Translations under genes and position numbers: made by a program | Notes under the pieces: generated by a model | Told to the model about the DNA's origin: nothing | The model's input: the letters and a program-made list of their open reading frames with translations, nothing else | Databases searched by the model: none | In this document: positions 1 through 11,189 of the stretch, piece after piece | Layout of the letters: each line of letters begins with the position of its first letter | Position numbering within the stretch: position 1 is the first letter of the stretch | Assembly: GCF_016102005.1 (NCBI RefSeq) | Contig: NZ_JACFPL010000001.1 | Span: 558,001-622,000, forward strand | Direction of reading: 5' to 3' | Length of the DNA: 64,000 nt | Origin: Bifidobacterium choladohabitans | GTDB lineage: Bacteria; Actinomycetota; Actinomycetes; Actinomycetales; Bifidobacteriaceae

Positions 1-578
1 GTGACGATGAGCAGGGTCAGGGACTCATAGGTGTCGTAGGAGGTGCCCATCAGATCCTTGGTGACATACATGACGTCGGCCAGAGCGATGGCCGAGACCA
101 CCGAGGACTCCTTGATCAGGAAGATGATGTTGGCCACCACGCCCGGTATGGCGCTGCTCAGGGCCTGGGGCAGCACAATTCTGGACAGGGTCTGGGCTCG
201 CGTGAATCCCAGGACGCGGGCGGACTCGATCTGAACCCGAGGCACCGCTTCCAGTCCGCCACGCATGGCCTCGGCCATGTAGGAGCCGCCCAGGAAGGCC
301 AGCCCGACGATGGCACAGGTCTGGGCGCTCCAGTTGACCCCAAGCTTGGGCAACCCGAAATAGAGGAAGTAGAGCTGAACCAGGAGCGGGGTGTTTCTTG
401 ACAGCTCGATGTATACCCTGGCCACTTGCGTGAGCAGGGGAATCCTGAAGACCTCCAGCCCGGCGCAGACCAGCCCGATCAGCATGGAAAGCACCACGCC
501 GAAGAAGGAGATGAAGACCGTTACATAGGCCGCATTGACGAAGAAATGCAGATTCTGCGCCATAAAGGTCCAATTCAT
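1..578 (-). CDS. Amino-acid ABC transporter permease (3' end outside window)
   Basis: This is a membrane permease of a polar amino-acid ABC importer (HisM/GlnP type). It forms the transmembrane channel with an ATPase and a solute-binding protein that lie outside the window. The visible 192 codons start MNWTFMAQNLHFFVNAAY and contain the family signature ELSRNTPLLVQLYFLYFGLP. A cytoplasmic EAA-type loop follows around residues 100-130 (AEAMRGGLEAVPRVQIESAR), and there are hydrophobic helices before and after it. The ATG at 578 is chosen because a strong Shine-Dalgarno, GGAGGTGAGGGC, stands directly in front of it. The gene runs off the left edge, so its C-terminus and operon partners are not visible. 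The substrate cannot be told from this part. Confidence 0.9.
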   Translation of the reverse strand, partial: MNWTFMAQNLHFFVNAAYVTVFISFFGVVLSMLIGLVCAGLEVFRIPLLTQVARVYIELSRNTPLLVQLYFLYFGLPKLGVNWSAQTCAIVGLAFLGGSYMAEAMRGGLEAVPRVQIESARVLGFTRAQTLSRIVLPQALSSAIPGVVANIIFLIKESSVVSAIALADVMYVTKDLMGTSYDTYESLTLLIV

Positions 579-937
579 GCCCTCACCTCCCTACTTGCTC
601 GCATCTTGTTCATCGTCTTCTCTTCACCGCTTCCCGCCCGCTTCCCGTCGACCGCGGCATATAGTCGACAATCCTAGGGAAGGCGGGCCGCTTTCCTCTG
701 CTTTTGGATATACGAATACCGGATACCGCGTTATCATCCGCGCTCACAGCAACCTGAACGACAATCCGCAATCATGCCGAGACCGCCCGCGTTGCCAGAC
801 AATTCATACAGCAACTGGGCAGTACTGATGGGATGGCTTCAGTCGGCAAAGGCTGACCGACGCCTTCAGATCGTGGCTGCCGAAAACTGGCAGTAGATTC
901 CACGTTTTTGATTAGCCCCACTGCTCACCAAGCCATG
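579..937. other. Intergenic stretch without a gene
   Basis: Apart from the Shine-Dalgarno of the permease gene next to 578, I see no coding sequence here. Short frames on both strands have no ribosome binding site. The promoter of the permease operon should lie here, but I could not pick a convincing -35/-10 pair. Confidence 0.5.
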
Positions 938-972
938 AAAAAAGCCCGGTCCACATATTCGTGAACCGGGCT
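938..972 (-). terminator. Rho-independent terminator of nrdH
   Basis: Read on the minus strand, AGCCCGGT and ACCGGGCT form a stem around a loop of about 14 nt, followed by six T. It starts 14 nt beyond the nrdH stop codon, so nrdH is transcribed alone and not as the head of an nrdHIEF operon. Confidence 0.85.
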
Positions 973-985
973 CCGAGTACTTTGA

Positions 986-1228
986 TCAGGCAAAGACCTT
1001 GGCGCTCTGCGCTACCTTCCTGATCAGATCGGGGCGATACCCGCTCCACGTCTCCTGGTCAGTGACTACGATGGGGGTCTGCTTGAATCCCTGGGCGATG
1101 AACTGGTCGATCAAGGTCTGATTCTCGGTCAAATCCACCTGCTCGAACTCCAGCCCCTGCTTGGTCAACTGACGCTTGGTGGCGTCACACTGGGGACAGT
1201 GCGCCTTGGTGTAGACCGTGATGGACAT
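986..1228 (-). CDS. nrdH: Glutaredoxin-like protein NrdH
   Basis: An 80-residue thioredoxin-fold redox protein that reduces class Ib ribonucleotide reductase (NrdEF) and is itself reduced by thioredoxin reductase. The protein starts MSITVYTKAHCPQC: the CPQC active site is at residues 11-14, and the NrdH-specific C-terminal motif WSGYRPD is present. The ATG at 1228 is preceded by GGGAGAGGCGATT; the open frame continues upstream to 1459, but that part is not protein-like. The gene stands alone: a terminator follows at once, and nrdI, nrdE and nrdF are not in the window. An imperfect NrdR-box-like sequence lies upstream (1360-1375, CCCCAATATCTAGTAG), which would fit dNTP-linked control, but this is a weak match. 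Confidence 0.9.
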   Translation of the reverse strand: MSITVYTKAHCPQCDATKRQLTKQGLEFEQVDLTENQTLIDQFIAQGFKQTPIVVTDQETWSGYRPDLIRKVAQSAKVFA

Positions 1229-1463
1229 AATCGCCTCTCCCGTAAATGTAGCCGTGTCTTCCAAGCTCCATAGCCCTCTGCTTGGAACCTGTTGATTGCA
1301 CTCTACACACTCCCAGGCGTGAGCACAATACCACCTGTAGTGGCGTGTCAGGCCATAAACCCCAATATCTAGTAGCTTTTCGGGTCTTTTCGAACCAACC
1401 GAGAATCTATGTGAGCTGCCCGACATATTGCCTGTGCAAGTCCATGCAAGACTGAACACTGCC

Positions 1464-2267
1464 TCAGAAGAGGGTCAGTTCGTCGCTGTCGGCGCCCTTC
1501 ATGGCCTCGTAGTCCAGAATCAGGCACTCGAATCCCCTGTCCTCGGCAAGGACCCTGGCCTGGGGGGTGATGGTCTGGGCCGCGAAGATCCCGCGGACAG
1601 GAGCCAGCAGGGGGTCGCGGTTGAGCAGGCGGCAATAGCGGGTCAGCTGTTCCACTCCGTCGATACCCCCATGCCGCTTGATCTCGATGGCCACATGCCG
1701 TCCCTGGCCGTCCACGGCCATGATGTCCACCGGACCGATGGGCGTGGGATACTCCCTGCGCACCAGGGTGGCCCCCGGGCCGATCCGGTCGATCTGTTCG
1801 GCCAGATAGCGCTGCAGATGCGCTTCCACACCGTCCTTGACCAATCCCGGATCCACCCCCAGGTCGTAACTGTCGTCGGCATAGACCTGGTAGAGCCTGA
1901 TGGTGAGCACATCGCTGGATTTGACGGCCGAGACACGCAGAACCTTACGGACGGGCCGAGACTGGTCCTGATCCTGCTCCTGGGCGATCAGTGCATCGGG
2001 CGCGGCGGCTTCGACCACCTCGTCCGGCCCGGTCCCGGCCGCGGGATCAGCCTTGGCATCTGCGTCGTCCCTGCTCGTCTCCTCGGGTTCGATCTCCCTG
2101 ATGGTGCAGGGGGCGCACATCCAGTTCAGGGGCTTGTAGGAGCCCAGTTCCGAAAAGATCAGACAGCTCATGTCGGCCTTGATCAGCAGAACGCGCCTGG
2201 CCGTCGGCAGGCTGGCATTGAGACGCCCGGAGTATTCGGCGGAGCAGTCGGCAACAATGATTCGCAC
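1464..2267 (-). CDS. nucS: Mismatch-specific endonuclease NucS (EndoMS)
   Basis: NucS cuts both strands at mismatched bases and provides the non-canonical mismatch repair of actinobacteria that lack MutS/MutL. The 267-residue protein has the N-terminal beta-sandwich start VRIIVADCSAEYSGRL and the C-terminal RecB-like nuclease core, seen as GPVDIMAVD followed by VAIEIKRHGG, which carries the catalytic Asp, Glu and Lys. The last residues, DELTLF, resemble a beta-clamp-binding motif. The GTG at 2267 is chosen because the family begins there; the long upstream extension of the frame is the antisense of atpC/atpD and is not family-like. No Shine-Dalgarno precedes this GTG and a -10-like TATATT lies 7 nt upstream, so the mRNA may be leaderless. 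A terminator separates it from atpC. Confidence 0.92.
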   Translation of the reverse strand: MRIIVADCSAEYSGRLNASLPTARRVLLIKADMSCLIFSELGSYKPLNWMCAPCTIREIEPEETSRDDADAKADPAAGTGPDEVVEAAAPDALIAQEQDQDQSRPVRKVLRVSAVKSSDVLTIRLYQVYADDSYDLGVDPGLVKDGVEAHLQRYLAEQIDRIGPGATLVRREYPTPIGPVDIMAVDGQGRHVAIEIKRHGGIDGVEQLTRYCRLLNRDPLLAPVRGIFAAQTITPQARVLAEDRGFECLILDYEAMKGADSDELTLF

Positions 2268-2274
2268 AGGTGCC

Positions 2275-2303
2275 AATATATCAGTCGCTGTTCCGGCCGA
2301 GAA
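2275..2303 (-). promoter_or_regulatory. Possible promoter giving a leaderless nucS mRNA
   Basis: On the minus strand, TTCTCG and TATATT are 17 nt apart, and TATATT ends 7 nt before the GTG of nucS. The -10 is good and the -35 poor. Transcription would start at or within a base or two of the start codon, in line with the missing ribosome binding site. This is inference from spacing. Confidence 0.4.
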
Positions 2304-2340
2304 AGAAAAGGCCCGGCCGATGCGAGTGCACCAGCCGGGC
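2304..2340 (-). terminator. Terminator at the end of the ATP synthase operon
   Basis: On the minus strand GCCCGGC and GCCGGGC pair over a 16-nt loop and are followed by CTTTTCTTTCT. It lies 16 nt beyond the atpC stop and before nucS, so it marks the end of the atp operon. Confidence 0.8.
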
Positions 2341-2356
2341 GGAAGAGGAAAGGGAG

Positions 2357-2653
2357 TCAGGACTGCTGCCCCTGATCGGCATCCTCCAGGTAGTGGTCCA
2401 CGGCCACAGTCAGCTTGTTGCTGTCGAAGGAGGCGAATCCGCTGTCCACATGGAAGGACTGACGACCGCCATCGGTGGCCTGAACCCGGATGTTGCCCTC
2501 CTGCAGCAGTGCCAGCACCGGCTCGTGGTCGGGCATGATGCCCATGGACCCCTGAGTGCCAGGCACGGTGACCGACCGCGCCTGACCCGACCAGATGGGC
2601 CTGTCCGCCGAGACGATGTTGACCTGCATGGAGGCCTTGCCCGTGTCCGCCAT
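2357..2653 (-). CDS. atpC: ATP synthase epsilon subunit
   Basis: Central-stalk subunit of F1 that contacts gamma and the c-ring. It starts MADTGKASMQVNIVSADRPI and shows the epsilon beta-sandwich with the typical GSMGIMPDHEPVLALL segment. At 98 residues it is much shorter than the 130-140 residues common in other bacteria: it ends just after the beta-sandwich, so the C-terminal helical hairpin that inhibits ATPase activity is missing or reduced. ATG 2653 is chosen over an upstream start because it follows the atpD stop by 2 nt and has AGAAGGAAT in front of it. It is the last gene of the operon, followed by a terminator. Confidence 0.93.
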   Translation of the reverse strand: MADTGKASMQVNIVSADRPIWSGQARSVTVPGTQGSMGIMPDHEPVLALLQEGNIRVQATDGGRQSFHVDSGFASFDSNKLTVAVDHYLEDADQGQQS

Positions 2654-2655
2654 GA

Positions 2656-5099
<2,444 letters not shown>

Positions 5100-5102
5100 G
5101 GT

Positions 5103-6761
5103 CTACCGCTTCCCGGCCTTGCTGCCGCTCTTGCCGTCGGCCACCAGCTTCTCCTGCTGGACGGCGACAGGCTGCTCCTGGTCCTGATCGGCCTTGTGGC
5201 CATCCAGGGTCTGGCCCTTGTGGGTCACGAAGGTCTTGGCGAACTCGTCCACGGCCTTATCCAGGGCCTTCTCGGTGTCGTCGGTGAAGTCCTCAGTGTC
5301 GCGGATGGTCTTGAGGATGTCGGTGTTGTGGTCCAGGTAGTCCAGGAGCCCTGACTCGAAGGGCAGCACGTCCTCCAGGTCCAGATCATCCAGCTTGCCA
5401 TGGGTGCCCACCCAGACCGAGACGACCTGCTTCTCCATGGAGTAAGGCGTGAACTGGGGCTGCTTGAGCAGCTCGGTCAGCCTGGCGCCGCGGGTCAGCT
5501 GGGCCTTGGAGGCCGCATCCAGATCCGAGGCGAACATGGCGAAGGACTGCAGGGAGCGGTACTGGGCCAGGGAGATCTTCAGGGTCGAGGAGACCTTCTT
5601 CAGGGCCTTGGTCTGTGCGGCGCCGCCCACACGGGAGACTGAAATGCCCACGTCCACGGCGGGACGCTGGTTGGAATTGAACAAATCAGACTGCAGGAAG
5701 ATCTGGCCGTCGGTGATGGAGATCACGTTGGTCGGAATGTAGGCCGAAACGTCGTTGGCCTTGGTCTCGATGATGGGCAGACCGGTCATGGATCCGCCGC
5801 CCAGGTCATCGGAGAGCTTCGCGCAGCGCTCCAGCAGACGCGAATGCAGGTAGAAGACGTCGCCAGGGTAAGCCTCACGCCCCGGCGGACGACGCAGCAG
5901 CAGGGAGATGGACCGGTAGGCCTCGGCCTGCTTGCTCAGGTCGTCGAAGACGATCAGGACGTGCTTGCCGCCATACATCCAGTGCTGGCCGATGGCCGAA
6001 CCGGTGTAGGGGGCGATGTACTTGAAGCCTGCGGAGTCGGAAGCCGGGGAGGCCACGATAGTGGTGTACTCCATGGCGCCGGCCTCTTCCAGGGAGGAAC
6101 GGACCGAGGCGATGGTGGTGCCCTTCTGACCGATGGCCACGTAGATGCACCGCACCTGCTTCTTGGGGTCTCCGGACTCCCAGTTGCGCTTCTGGTTGAT
6201 GATGGTATCGATGGCGATGGCCGTCTTGCCGGTCTGCCGGTCGCCGATGATCAGCTGGCGCTGACCGCGGCCGATGGGTGTCATGGCGTCGATGGCCTTG
6301 ATGCCGGTGGCCAGGGGCTCATCGACGGGATGCCGGTGCATGACGTCGGGGGCCTGAGCCTCCAGGATTCTGCGGCCCTCGCTCTTGATTTCGCCCAGGC
6401 CGTCGATGGGCTCGCCCAGGGGGTTGACCGTACGCCCCAGATAGCCGTCGCCGACGGGCACCGAAAGCACCTCACCGGTCCTGTGGACTTCCTGGCCCTC
6501 TTCGACACCTGCGAAGTCGCCCAGGATGACCACGCCGATCTCTCGGGCGTCCAGGTTGAAAGCCAGACCCAGCGTGCCGTCCTCGAAGGTCAGCAGCTCG
6601 TTGGCCATGCAACCAGGCAGTCCCTCCACATGCGCAATGCCGTCACCAGCCGTACGGACGTAGCCCACCTCCTGGGTGGGGGTGTCCGTCGGCTTGTAGG
6701 ACTCGACGAACTGGTCGAGCGCCTTGCGCACCACGGCGGGATCAATGGTCATTTCTGCCAT
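5103..6761 (-). CDS. atpA: ATP synthase alpha subunit
   Basis: Non-catalytic nucleotide-binding subunit of the F1 head. The 552-residue protein starts [18 protein letters not shown] and has the Walker A motif [17 protein letters not shown], the [17 protein letters not shown] signature and a C-terminal helical domain. The last 40 or so residues are a polar Gln/Lys/Asp-rich tail. ATG 6761 is chosen over a GTG at 6767 because the Shine-Dalgarno AAGGAG (6768-6773) stands 6 nt from the ATG and touches the GTG. It is downstream of atpH and 3 nt before atpG. Confidence 0.96.
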   Translation of the reverse strand: MAEMTIDPAVVRKALDQFVESYKPTDTPTQEVGYVRTAGDGIAHVEGLPGCMANELLTFEDGTLGLAFNLDAREIGVVILGDFAGVEEGQEVHRTGEVLSVPVGDGYLGRTVNPLGEPIDGLGEIKSEGRRILEAQAPDVMHRHPVDEPLATGIKAIDAMTPIGRGQRQLIIGDRQTGKTAIAIDTIINQKRNWESGDPKKQVRCIYVAIGQKGTTIASVRSSLEEAGAMEYTTIVASPASDSAGFKYIAPYTGSAIGQHWMYGGKHVLIVFDDLSKQAEAYRSISLLLRRPPGREAYPGDVFYLHSRLLERCAKLSDDLGGGSMTGLPIIETKANDVSAYIPTNVISITDGQIFLQSDLFNSNQRPAVDVGISVSRVGGAAQTKALKKVSSTLKISLAQYRSLQSFAMFASDLDAASKAQLTRGARLTELLKQPQFTPYSMEKQVVSVWVGTHGKLDDLDLEDVLPFESGLLDYLDHNTDILKTIRDTEDFTDDTEKALDKAVDEFAKTFVTHKGQTLDGHKADQDQEQPVAVQQEKLVADGKSGSKAGKR

Positions 6762-6807
6762 GATCACTCCTTATTTCTGTTCTTGTTCAAGTCTGTTGGT
6801 CCCCTGC

Positions 6808-7635
6808 TCATCCTGCCACGGCCATCCGCCGCTTCAGGTGCTTCAGCTGGGTGGCCACCGTGCCGTCGGTGGAGACCGAGCCGTACTGGACCTTCATGCC
6901 ACCTATGACCGAAGGATCGACCACCGAGTTGATGTGGACCGGCTTGCCCAGCTTGTGCCCGTAGACCTCCTGCAGACGGCTGACCTGTTCGTCCTTCATG
7001 GAGACCGCCGTGGTGACGGTGACCATGACCTGGTCCATGTGCTCGGAGAAGCGATCCACCAACCAAACGATAGTGTCTGGGAAGCGCCGTCCGCGCAGGT
7101 CGATGGTGGCGTTCAGGGCCATCTGCTCGGTGACCGGATGCATATGCTGCCCGTCAAGGAGCGCCCTGAGCAGGTCGGCCCGGGCTTTGGAATCACTGTA
7201 CACGTCCGAGAGCCGGAAGAGTACCAGAGGCATCCCGAGCAGGGCCGAATGGATCTCAGCCAACTCGCCGGCCACCTGGTTGGTGATGCCCAGAGCATCG
7301 GCGTAATAGGCGGTGGCATCCACTGACATGTCCTCGGCCGCGTTGGCGATGTGCACCACACGGCTCCACTGATGATCGGTCAGATCATGGAGGATATCCA
7401 CGGTCAGCGGATCGGCCTTATCACCCAGGATGGTGTCGATCACCCGCCACTTGTCCTCAGCAGGACGGGAGGGGTCGGTCAGCGCACGCTCCAGGGGCCT
7501 GTTGGCATCGAGCAGGGTCACGAAGGTATAGAGCTCCATGGCCACACGGAGGGCATCCTTCCCCTTGCTCTTGAGCAAAGGGGCATACTTGGCCCTGGTC
7601 TCCTTGTCGGAGCTCAGCGAAGTCTCTCCTCGCAT
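6808..7635 (-). CDS. atpH: ATP synthase delta subunit
   Basis: Subunit that ties the F1 head to the peripheral stalk. The 275-residue protein has the N-terminal helical domain and the conserved C-terminal region [18 protein letters not shown] followed by [20 protein letters not shown] and a beta hairpin with [11 protein letters not shown]. It is about 100 residues longer than the E. coli protein, which is usual in actinobacteria. A strong ribosome binding site, GGGGAGGTGAC, stands directly before the ATG. Confidence 0.93.
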   Translation of the reverse strand: MRGETSLSSDKETRAKYAPLLKSKGKDALRVAMELYTFVTLLDANRPLERALTDPSRPAEDKWRVIDTILGDKADPLTVDILHDLTDHQWSRVVHIANAAEDMSVDATAYYADALGITNQVAGELAEIHSALLGMPLVLFRLSDVYSDSKARADLLRALLDGQHMHPVTEQMALNATIDLRGRRFPDTIVWLVDRFSEHMDQVMVTVTTAVSMKDEQVSRLQEVYGHKLGKPVHINSVVDPSVIGGMKVQYGSVSTDGTVATQLKHLKRRMAVAG

Positions 7636-7683
7636 GTCACCTCCCCTTTCGCGGAATCAACGTTCCCATCGTCCGCCAATCAG

Positions 7684-8220
7684 TCATCCTGCCTGCCGCT
7701 TGTCCGAGCCCTGGTCCGCGATGATCGAGTCGATCATGGAGGACTGCACGGCATCATCCTGAAGCTGCGAGCCCAGGATTTTGCCGGCAAGAGCCGTAGC
7801 CAGCGTGCCCACCTCGCCCTTGAGCGAGACCAGCGCCTGCTGCTGCTGGGTCTTGAGGGATCGCTGGGCGTTCTCGGTGATCTGGTTGGCCTCGGTCTCG
7901 GCCCGGGTCCTGGCATCCGCCACGATCCTGGAGGCCTCGGCGCGGGCGTCATCACGGATCTGGGAAGCCTCAACACGAGCCTTGCCCAGCTGATCCTGAT
8001 ACTGCTTACGGGCCTGATCCGCCTCTTCACGAGCCTTGGCGGCCTTCTGGATGTTGCCCTCGATCTTGGACGAGCGCTCATCGAAGATGGCCTGGAACTT
8101 AGGCATGAAGAACTTGTAGAAGAAGACGGCCAGGATGACCAGGATGACCAGCGACCAGAAGATGTCGTAGATCGGAGGAATAAACAGCTTGATCCCTTTG
8201 CCTACCGCTAGAGCGTACAT
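7684..8220 (-). CDS. atpF: ATP synthase b subunit
   Basis: Peripheral-stalk subunit. One transmembrane helix near the N-terminus (YDIFWSLVILVILAVFFYKF) is followed by a long charged coiled coil rich in Ala, Arg, Glu and Gln, as in subunit b. It has 178 residues. AAGGAGGAGCCA precedes the ATG. It sits between atpE and atpH, as in other F0F1 operons. Confidence 0.94.
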   Translation of the reverse strand: MYALAVGKGIKLFIPPIYDIFWSLVILVILAVFFYKFFMPKFQAIFDERSSKIEGNIQKAAKAREEADQARKQYQDQLGKARVEASQIRDDARAEASRIVADARTRAETEANQITENAQRSLKTQQQQALVSLKGEVGTLATALAGKILGSQLQDDAVQSSMIDSIIADQGSDKRQAG

Positions 8221-8270
8221 TGGCTCCTCCTTTCCTTTATCGAAGCCGGATCATGCAAGAATCACACGGC

Positions 8271-8498
<228 letters not shown>

Positions 8499-8629
8499 TT
8501 ATTTTCCTTTCCTCCACCGTTGCCGGTTCTTGGATTGTGGTTCGGCCCCGACCCCCGTCTACTGGTCGGAACCAACGAATATGTGGGCTGCGACCGCTTA
8601 AAACGCCGACCGCGGCTTGTTCTTTTCGC

Positions 8630-9445
8630 TCAACCTTCTTCAGGGTAACTCATGGAGATGTAAACCGTGGTCAGGATGGCGAAGATGTAGGCCTGAAGGG
8701 CCGCCACAAAGATTTCAAAGGCCGTCAGGGCGAAGCCCAGAACGAACCAGCCGACGCCAGCCAGTGCCAAAGCCTTATTGCTGACCTCAACAATGTAGAA
8801 CTGGGTAAAGGCCAGGGTAACCGCCACCAGCAGATGGCCGGCAATCATGTTGGCGAAGAGTCGGATGGTCAGAGAGGCCGGCTTGACGATGACCATCTCC
8901 AGAAGCTGGATGGGCGTCAGAATAATATAGAGAGGCCAGGGCACACCAGCTGGAAAGAGCTCCGACTTGAAGTAGCCCCAGACACCCTGCTCCCGGAATC
9001 CCGTTACCATGTACTGGCAGAAAGTCCAGATGGCGAAGACCAGAGGCATGGTGATAGTGGCCGTAGCAGCTATGTTCATGCCTGGCACGATGCCACAGAG
9101 GTTGAAGACCAGGATGGTCAGGAAGATGGTCGTGATCATGGGCACGTAGCGCTTGCCACGAATCTCGCCCAAGGTGTCATAGACGACCGAGTCACGGATG
9201 AACTCGATGACCCACTCGATTGCCCCCTGCCAGCGGGATGGAATCAGCTTGGCCCTTGCGGCAGTGATCCCCAGCACCAGAAGAATGATGACCATGGCCA
9301 CGAATCTGATCAGGATGATTCGGTTCATGGCAAAAGGCGTTCCCTGGAAAAGAATCTCAGGAGGCAGGAAATCATCGATGGAAGGCAGCTCACTCGGCTT
9401 GGCCATGGCCAGACTGAAAGCTTCACTTCCCATTGCCTCTAGCAT
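8630..9445 (-). CDS. atpB: ATP synthase a subunit
   Basis: Stator subunit that forms the proton half-channels against the c-ring. The 271-residue protein has five or six hydrophobic helices and the essential Arg in SLTIRLFANMIAGHLL. The start MLEAMGSEAFSLAMAK at 9445 has AGGAGGCGATAG in front of it. It is the first gene of the operon; I see no atpI homologue upstream. The operon promoter must lie in 9446-9636, between atpB and the metA stop, but I could not fix it. Confidence 0.95.
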   Translation of the reverse strand: MLEAMGSEAFSLAMAKPSELPSIDDFLPPEILFQGTPFAMNRIILIRFVAMVIILLVLGITAARAKLIPSRWQGAIEWVIEFIRDSVVYDTLGEIRGKRYVPMITTIFLTILVFNLCGIVPGMNIAATATITMPLVFAIWTFCQYMVTGFREQGVWGYFKSELFPAGVPWPLYIILTPIQLLEMVIVKPASLTIRLFANMIAGHLLVAVTLAFTQFYIVEVSNKALALAGVGWFVLGFALTAFEIFVAALQAYIFAILTTVYISMSYPEEG

Positions 9446-9636
9446 CTATCGCCTCCTGAACGACACAGTGAACACTATAGCGCGTATGCGACTCATGGCT
9501 GCACCGTATGGGTAGTGTAGCCCACACCAGGAGCCACGGTAACCATAGATTCATCCAGTGTGTCACAAATAGTGGCCGCAGGTCCAATCCGCACCGCGAC
9601 GTGGACAGGTCGATGACGAATGTAATGCGACCGTCA

Positions 9637-10683
9637 TCAACTCTTGACAGCACCCGGAATAAGCCCATACCCGTCACCCGTCAAGGGCCGATAACCGTCG
9701 GTGCGTGGGCAGCCAGGGGCGTGTCTGATGGATCGGTCGGTGCCTAGCCGGCCAGCAGCCCGCAGAGTCGGCACCTGGTCCAAGTCGTAGGGGGTGGTCT
9801 CGTAGACCCAGTTCAGCCAGTTGCGCCAGAGCAGGTTGGCGTGGGCTCGCCAGGAGAAGACCGGCTCCAACGTCGGGTCGTCGTGAGGGTAGTAGTTGAC
9901 CGGGAAAGGCACCTGATCCAGGCCCTTGGCCATGTCACGCTGGTACTCGTGGGCCAGGGTGTCACGGTCGTACTCCCAGTGACCCAGCACGAAAATCTCT
10001 GAGAAATCCTGGGTGCTGATAAGCCCGGGACCGGACTGGGGACCCCAGGTCAGCACCTGTAGATCCGGACAGGCCCGCACCTGGTCCTGGTCCACCCCGG
10101 CCCAGCGGGAGTGGGGCTGCAGGGCGATTTCGTCGAAGCCATTGGTGATGAAGCAGTACTCGTCCTGCAGATACTGGGGAAAGACCCCAAAGACCTTGCG
10201 ATCCAGGTCGCGCTTGGCGATGCCGTGGCGGTAGTAGAGCCCGGCCATGGCCCCCCAGCACAGATACATAGTGGAGAAGACGTGGGTAGAGGCCCAATCC
10301 AGAATGCGGGTCAGTTCATCCCAGTAGTCGACTTGCTCGAAGTCCATCTGCTCCACCGGGGCGCCCGTCACGACAAGACCGTCATAACAGTTGTCCTTGA
10401 AAGAGTCCAGATTCTCGTAGAACTTGACCAGGTGATCCATGCTGGTGTGCACGGCCTGATGGGTGGAAGTCTTCATGAAGTCGATCTCCACCTGAAGCGG
10501 TGACTTGGAGATCAGGCGCAGCAGCTGGGTCTCGGTCTCCACCTTGGTAGGCATCAGGTTGAGGATGACCAGCCTGAGCGGACGCATCTCCTGGCGCTCC
10601 GCCTCGTGGCTTTCCAGGGCGAAGATGCGCTCCGAATCCAGGATGGATCTGGCCGGCAATCCGGTGGGGATGGTGATAGGCAT
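9637..10683 (-). CDS. metA: Homoserine O-acyltransferase (predicted acetyltransferase)
   Basis: First committed enzyme of methionine biosynthesis, which acylates the hydroxyl of homoserine. The 348-residue protein starts MPITIPTGLPARSILDSERI. The catalytic Cys is residue 142 in STMYLCWGAMAG, and the His/Glu pair is in VLGHWEYDRDTL. The residue that sets acyl-CoA choice in this family (position 111) is Glu here (VTGAPVEQMDF), which by the published rule points to acetyl-CoA rather than succinyl-CoA. The start at 10683 matches the family; the frame stays open upstream but runs antisense into the tRNA. The C-terminal tail beyond PYDLDQVPTLR is not conserved. It is divergent from tRNA-fMet. Confidence 0.93.
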   Translation of the reverse strand: MPITIPTGLPARSILDSERIFALESHEAERQEMRPLRLVILNLMPTKVETETQLLRLISKSPLQVEIDFMKTSTHQAVHTSMDHLVKFYENLDSFKDNCYDGLVVTGAPVEQMDFEQVDYWDELTRILDWASTHVFSTMYLCWGAMAGLYYRHGIAKRDLDRKVFGVFPQYLQDEYCFITNGFDEIALQPHSRWAGVDQDQVRACPDLQVLTWGPQSGPGLISTQDFSEIFVLGHWEYDRDTLAHEYQRDMAKGLDQVPFPVNYYPHDDPTLEPVFSWRAHANLLWRNWLNWVYETTPYDLDQVPTLRAAGRLGTDRSIRHAPGCPRTDGYRPLTGDGYGLIPGAVKS

Positions 10684-10724
10684 GACTCTATTATGACCCA
10701 GCGCAGGCCTTCCCACACACGGAC

Positions 10725-10752
10725 TTGACAAGTGCGCTGGAATCCGTAACAT
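10725..10752 (+). promoter_or_regulatory. Promoter of tRNA-fMet
   Basis: A perfect -35 TTGACA (10725-10730) and TAACAT (10747-10752) are 16 nt apart, about 26 nt before the mature 5' end of the tRNA. This is the clearest promoter upstream of the tRNA. Confidence 0.65.
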
Positions 10753-10778
10753 AGATAACTGCTGTGTTGAACAGCCGA

Positions 10779-10855
10779 CGCGGGGTGGAGCAGTTCGGTA
10801 GCTCGCTGGGCTCATAACCCAGAGGTCTCAGGTTCAAATCCTGACCCCGCTACCA
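10779..10855 (+). tRNA. tRNA-fMet (CAT), initiator
   Basis: A 77-nt tRNA with CCA encoded. The acceptor strand CGCGGGG pairs with CCCCGC and leaves an unpaired C1:U72 end, and the anticodon stem has three G:C pairs (GGG/CCC) around CAT at 10813-10815. Both are hallmarks of initiator tRNA. Its 3' half (10815-10855) is repeated at 17885-17925 and is the attachment site of the prophage; the gene stays intact after integration. Confidence 0.97.
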
Positions 10856-11089
10856 AAAGTCCGTTGGGTTTGAGGAACTTGGCCGCTTGAATCCTTAGGA
10901 ATTCACCGGCCTTTTCAATATCTGGAATTATCCAGGTACTCCTTCCACGCATTTTTGAGAAATAACACCACTAGAGACTCCTAAGCCGCGAGCAAGGTCT
11001 GCCTGGCTCTTGTTGCGTACAGCGAGAGCGACTTTCATGTTGATGCTTATGATGCTCTCCAGCGATGTTTTTGCTGTTTTCTGCTCCAC
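10812..11089 (-). pseudogene. Prophage XRE-type repressor, frameshifted; frame ends inside attL
   Basis: From a GTG at 11089 the frame reads a helix-turn-helix protein (NKSQADLARGLGVSSGVISQ). An A-run that is one base short then throws it into an early stop. With one A restored after the Lys following SGVISQ, it goes on MRGRSTWIIPDIEKAGEFL to a C-terminus encoded by the antisense of tRNA-fMet (GSGFEPETSGL) and stops at 10812-10814, inside the anticodon loop region. The attachment core is thus part of the repressor gene. In the excised circle the frame would not meet this stop but run on through the arm now at 17884-17819. The size of about 93 residues fits small phage immunity repressors. The start codon is uncertain. 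Confidence 0.7.
10815..10855 (+). repeat. attL (direct repeat, left copy)
   Basis: This is the 3' half of tRNA-fMet from the third anticodon base to CCA. It matches 17885-17925 at 40 of 41 positions; the only difference is T10828 against A17898. Confidence 0.9.
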
Positions 11090-11170
11090 AGCTTTTGTAG
11101 CAATAATTAAAAATGAACTTCAATCTAACGGACATTCATAGTTTGCCAGTAAGCAAAAAGGCTCTATAGT

Positions 11171-11185
11171 TTTAGCGTAGCTAAA
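11171..11185. promoter_or_regulatory. Palindromic operator candidate between the two phage regulators
   Basis: TTTAGC-GTA-GCTAAA is a perfect 6-3-6 inverted repeat that ends 4 nt before the ATG of the Cro-like gene, in the short divergent region between the two XRE regulators. Position and symmetry fit a repressor operator. Confidence 0.45.
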
Positions 11186-11189
11186 GAAC

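Noticed and set aside
5844-6908. Long open frame of 354 codons on the plus strand
   Set aside because: It is antisense to atpA and the start of atpH, with no ribosome binding site and no family-like sequence. High-GC codon use on the other strand leaves this frame open. The same holds for frames opposite atpD, atpG, rho, ppa, valS and the adhesin.
9423-9677. Possible atpI gene before atpB
   Set aside because: The 84-codon frame has none of the paired hydrophobic helices of AtpI and overlaps the start of atpB.
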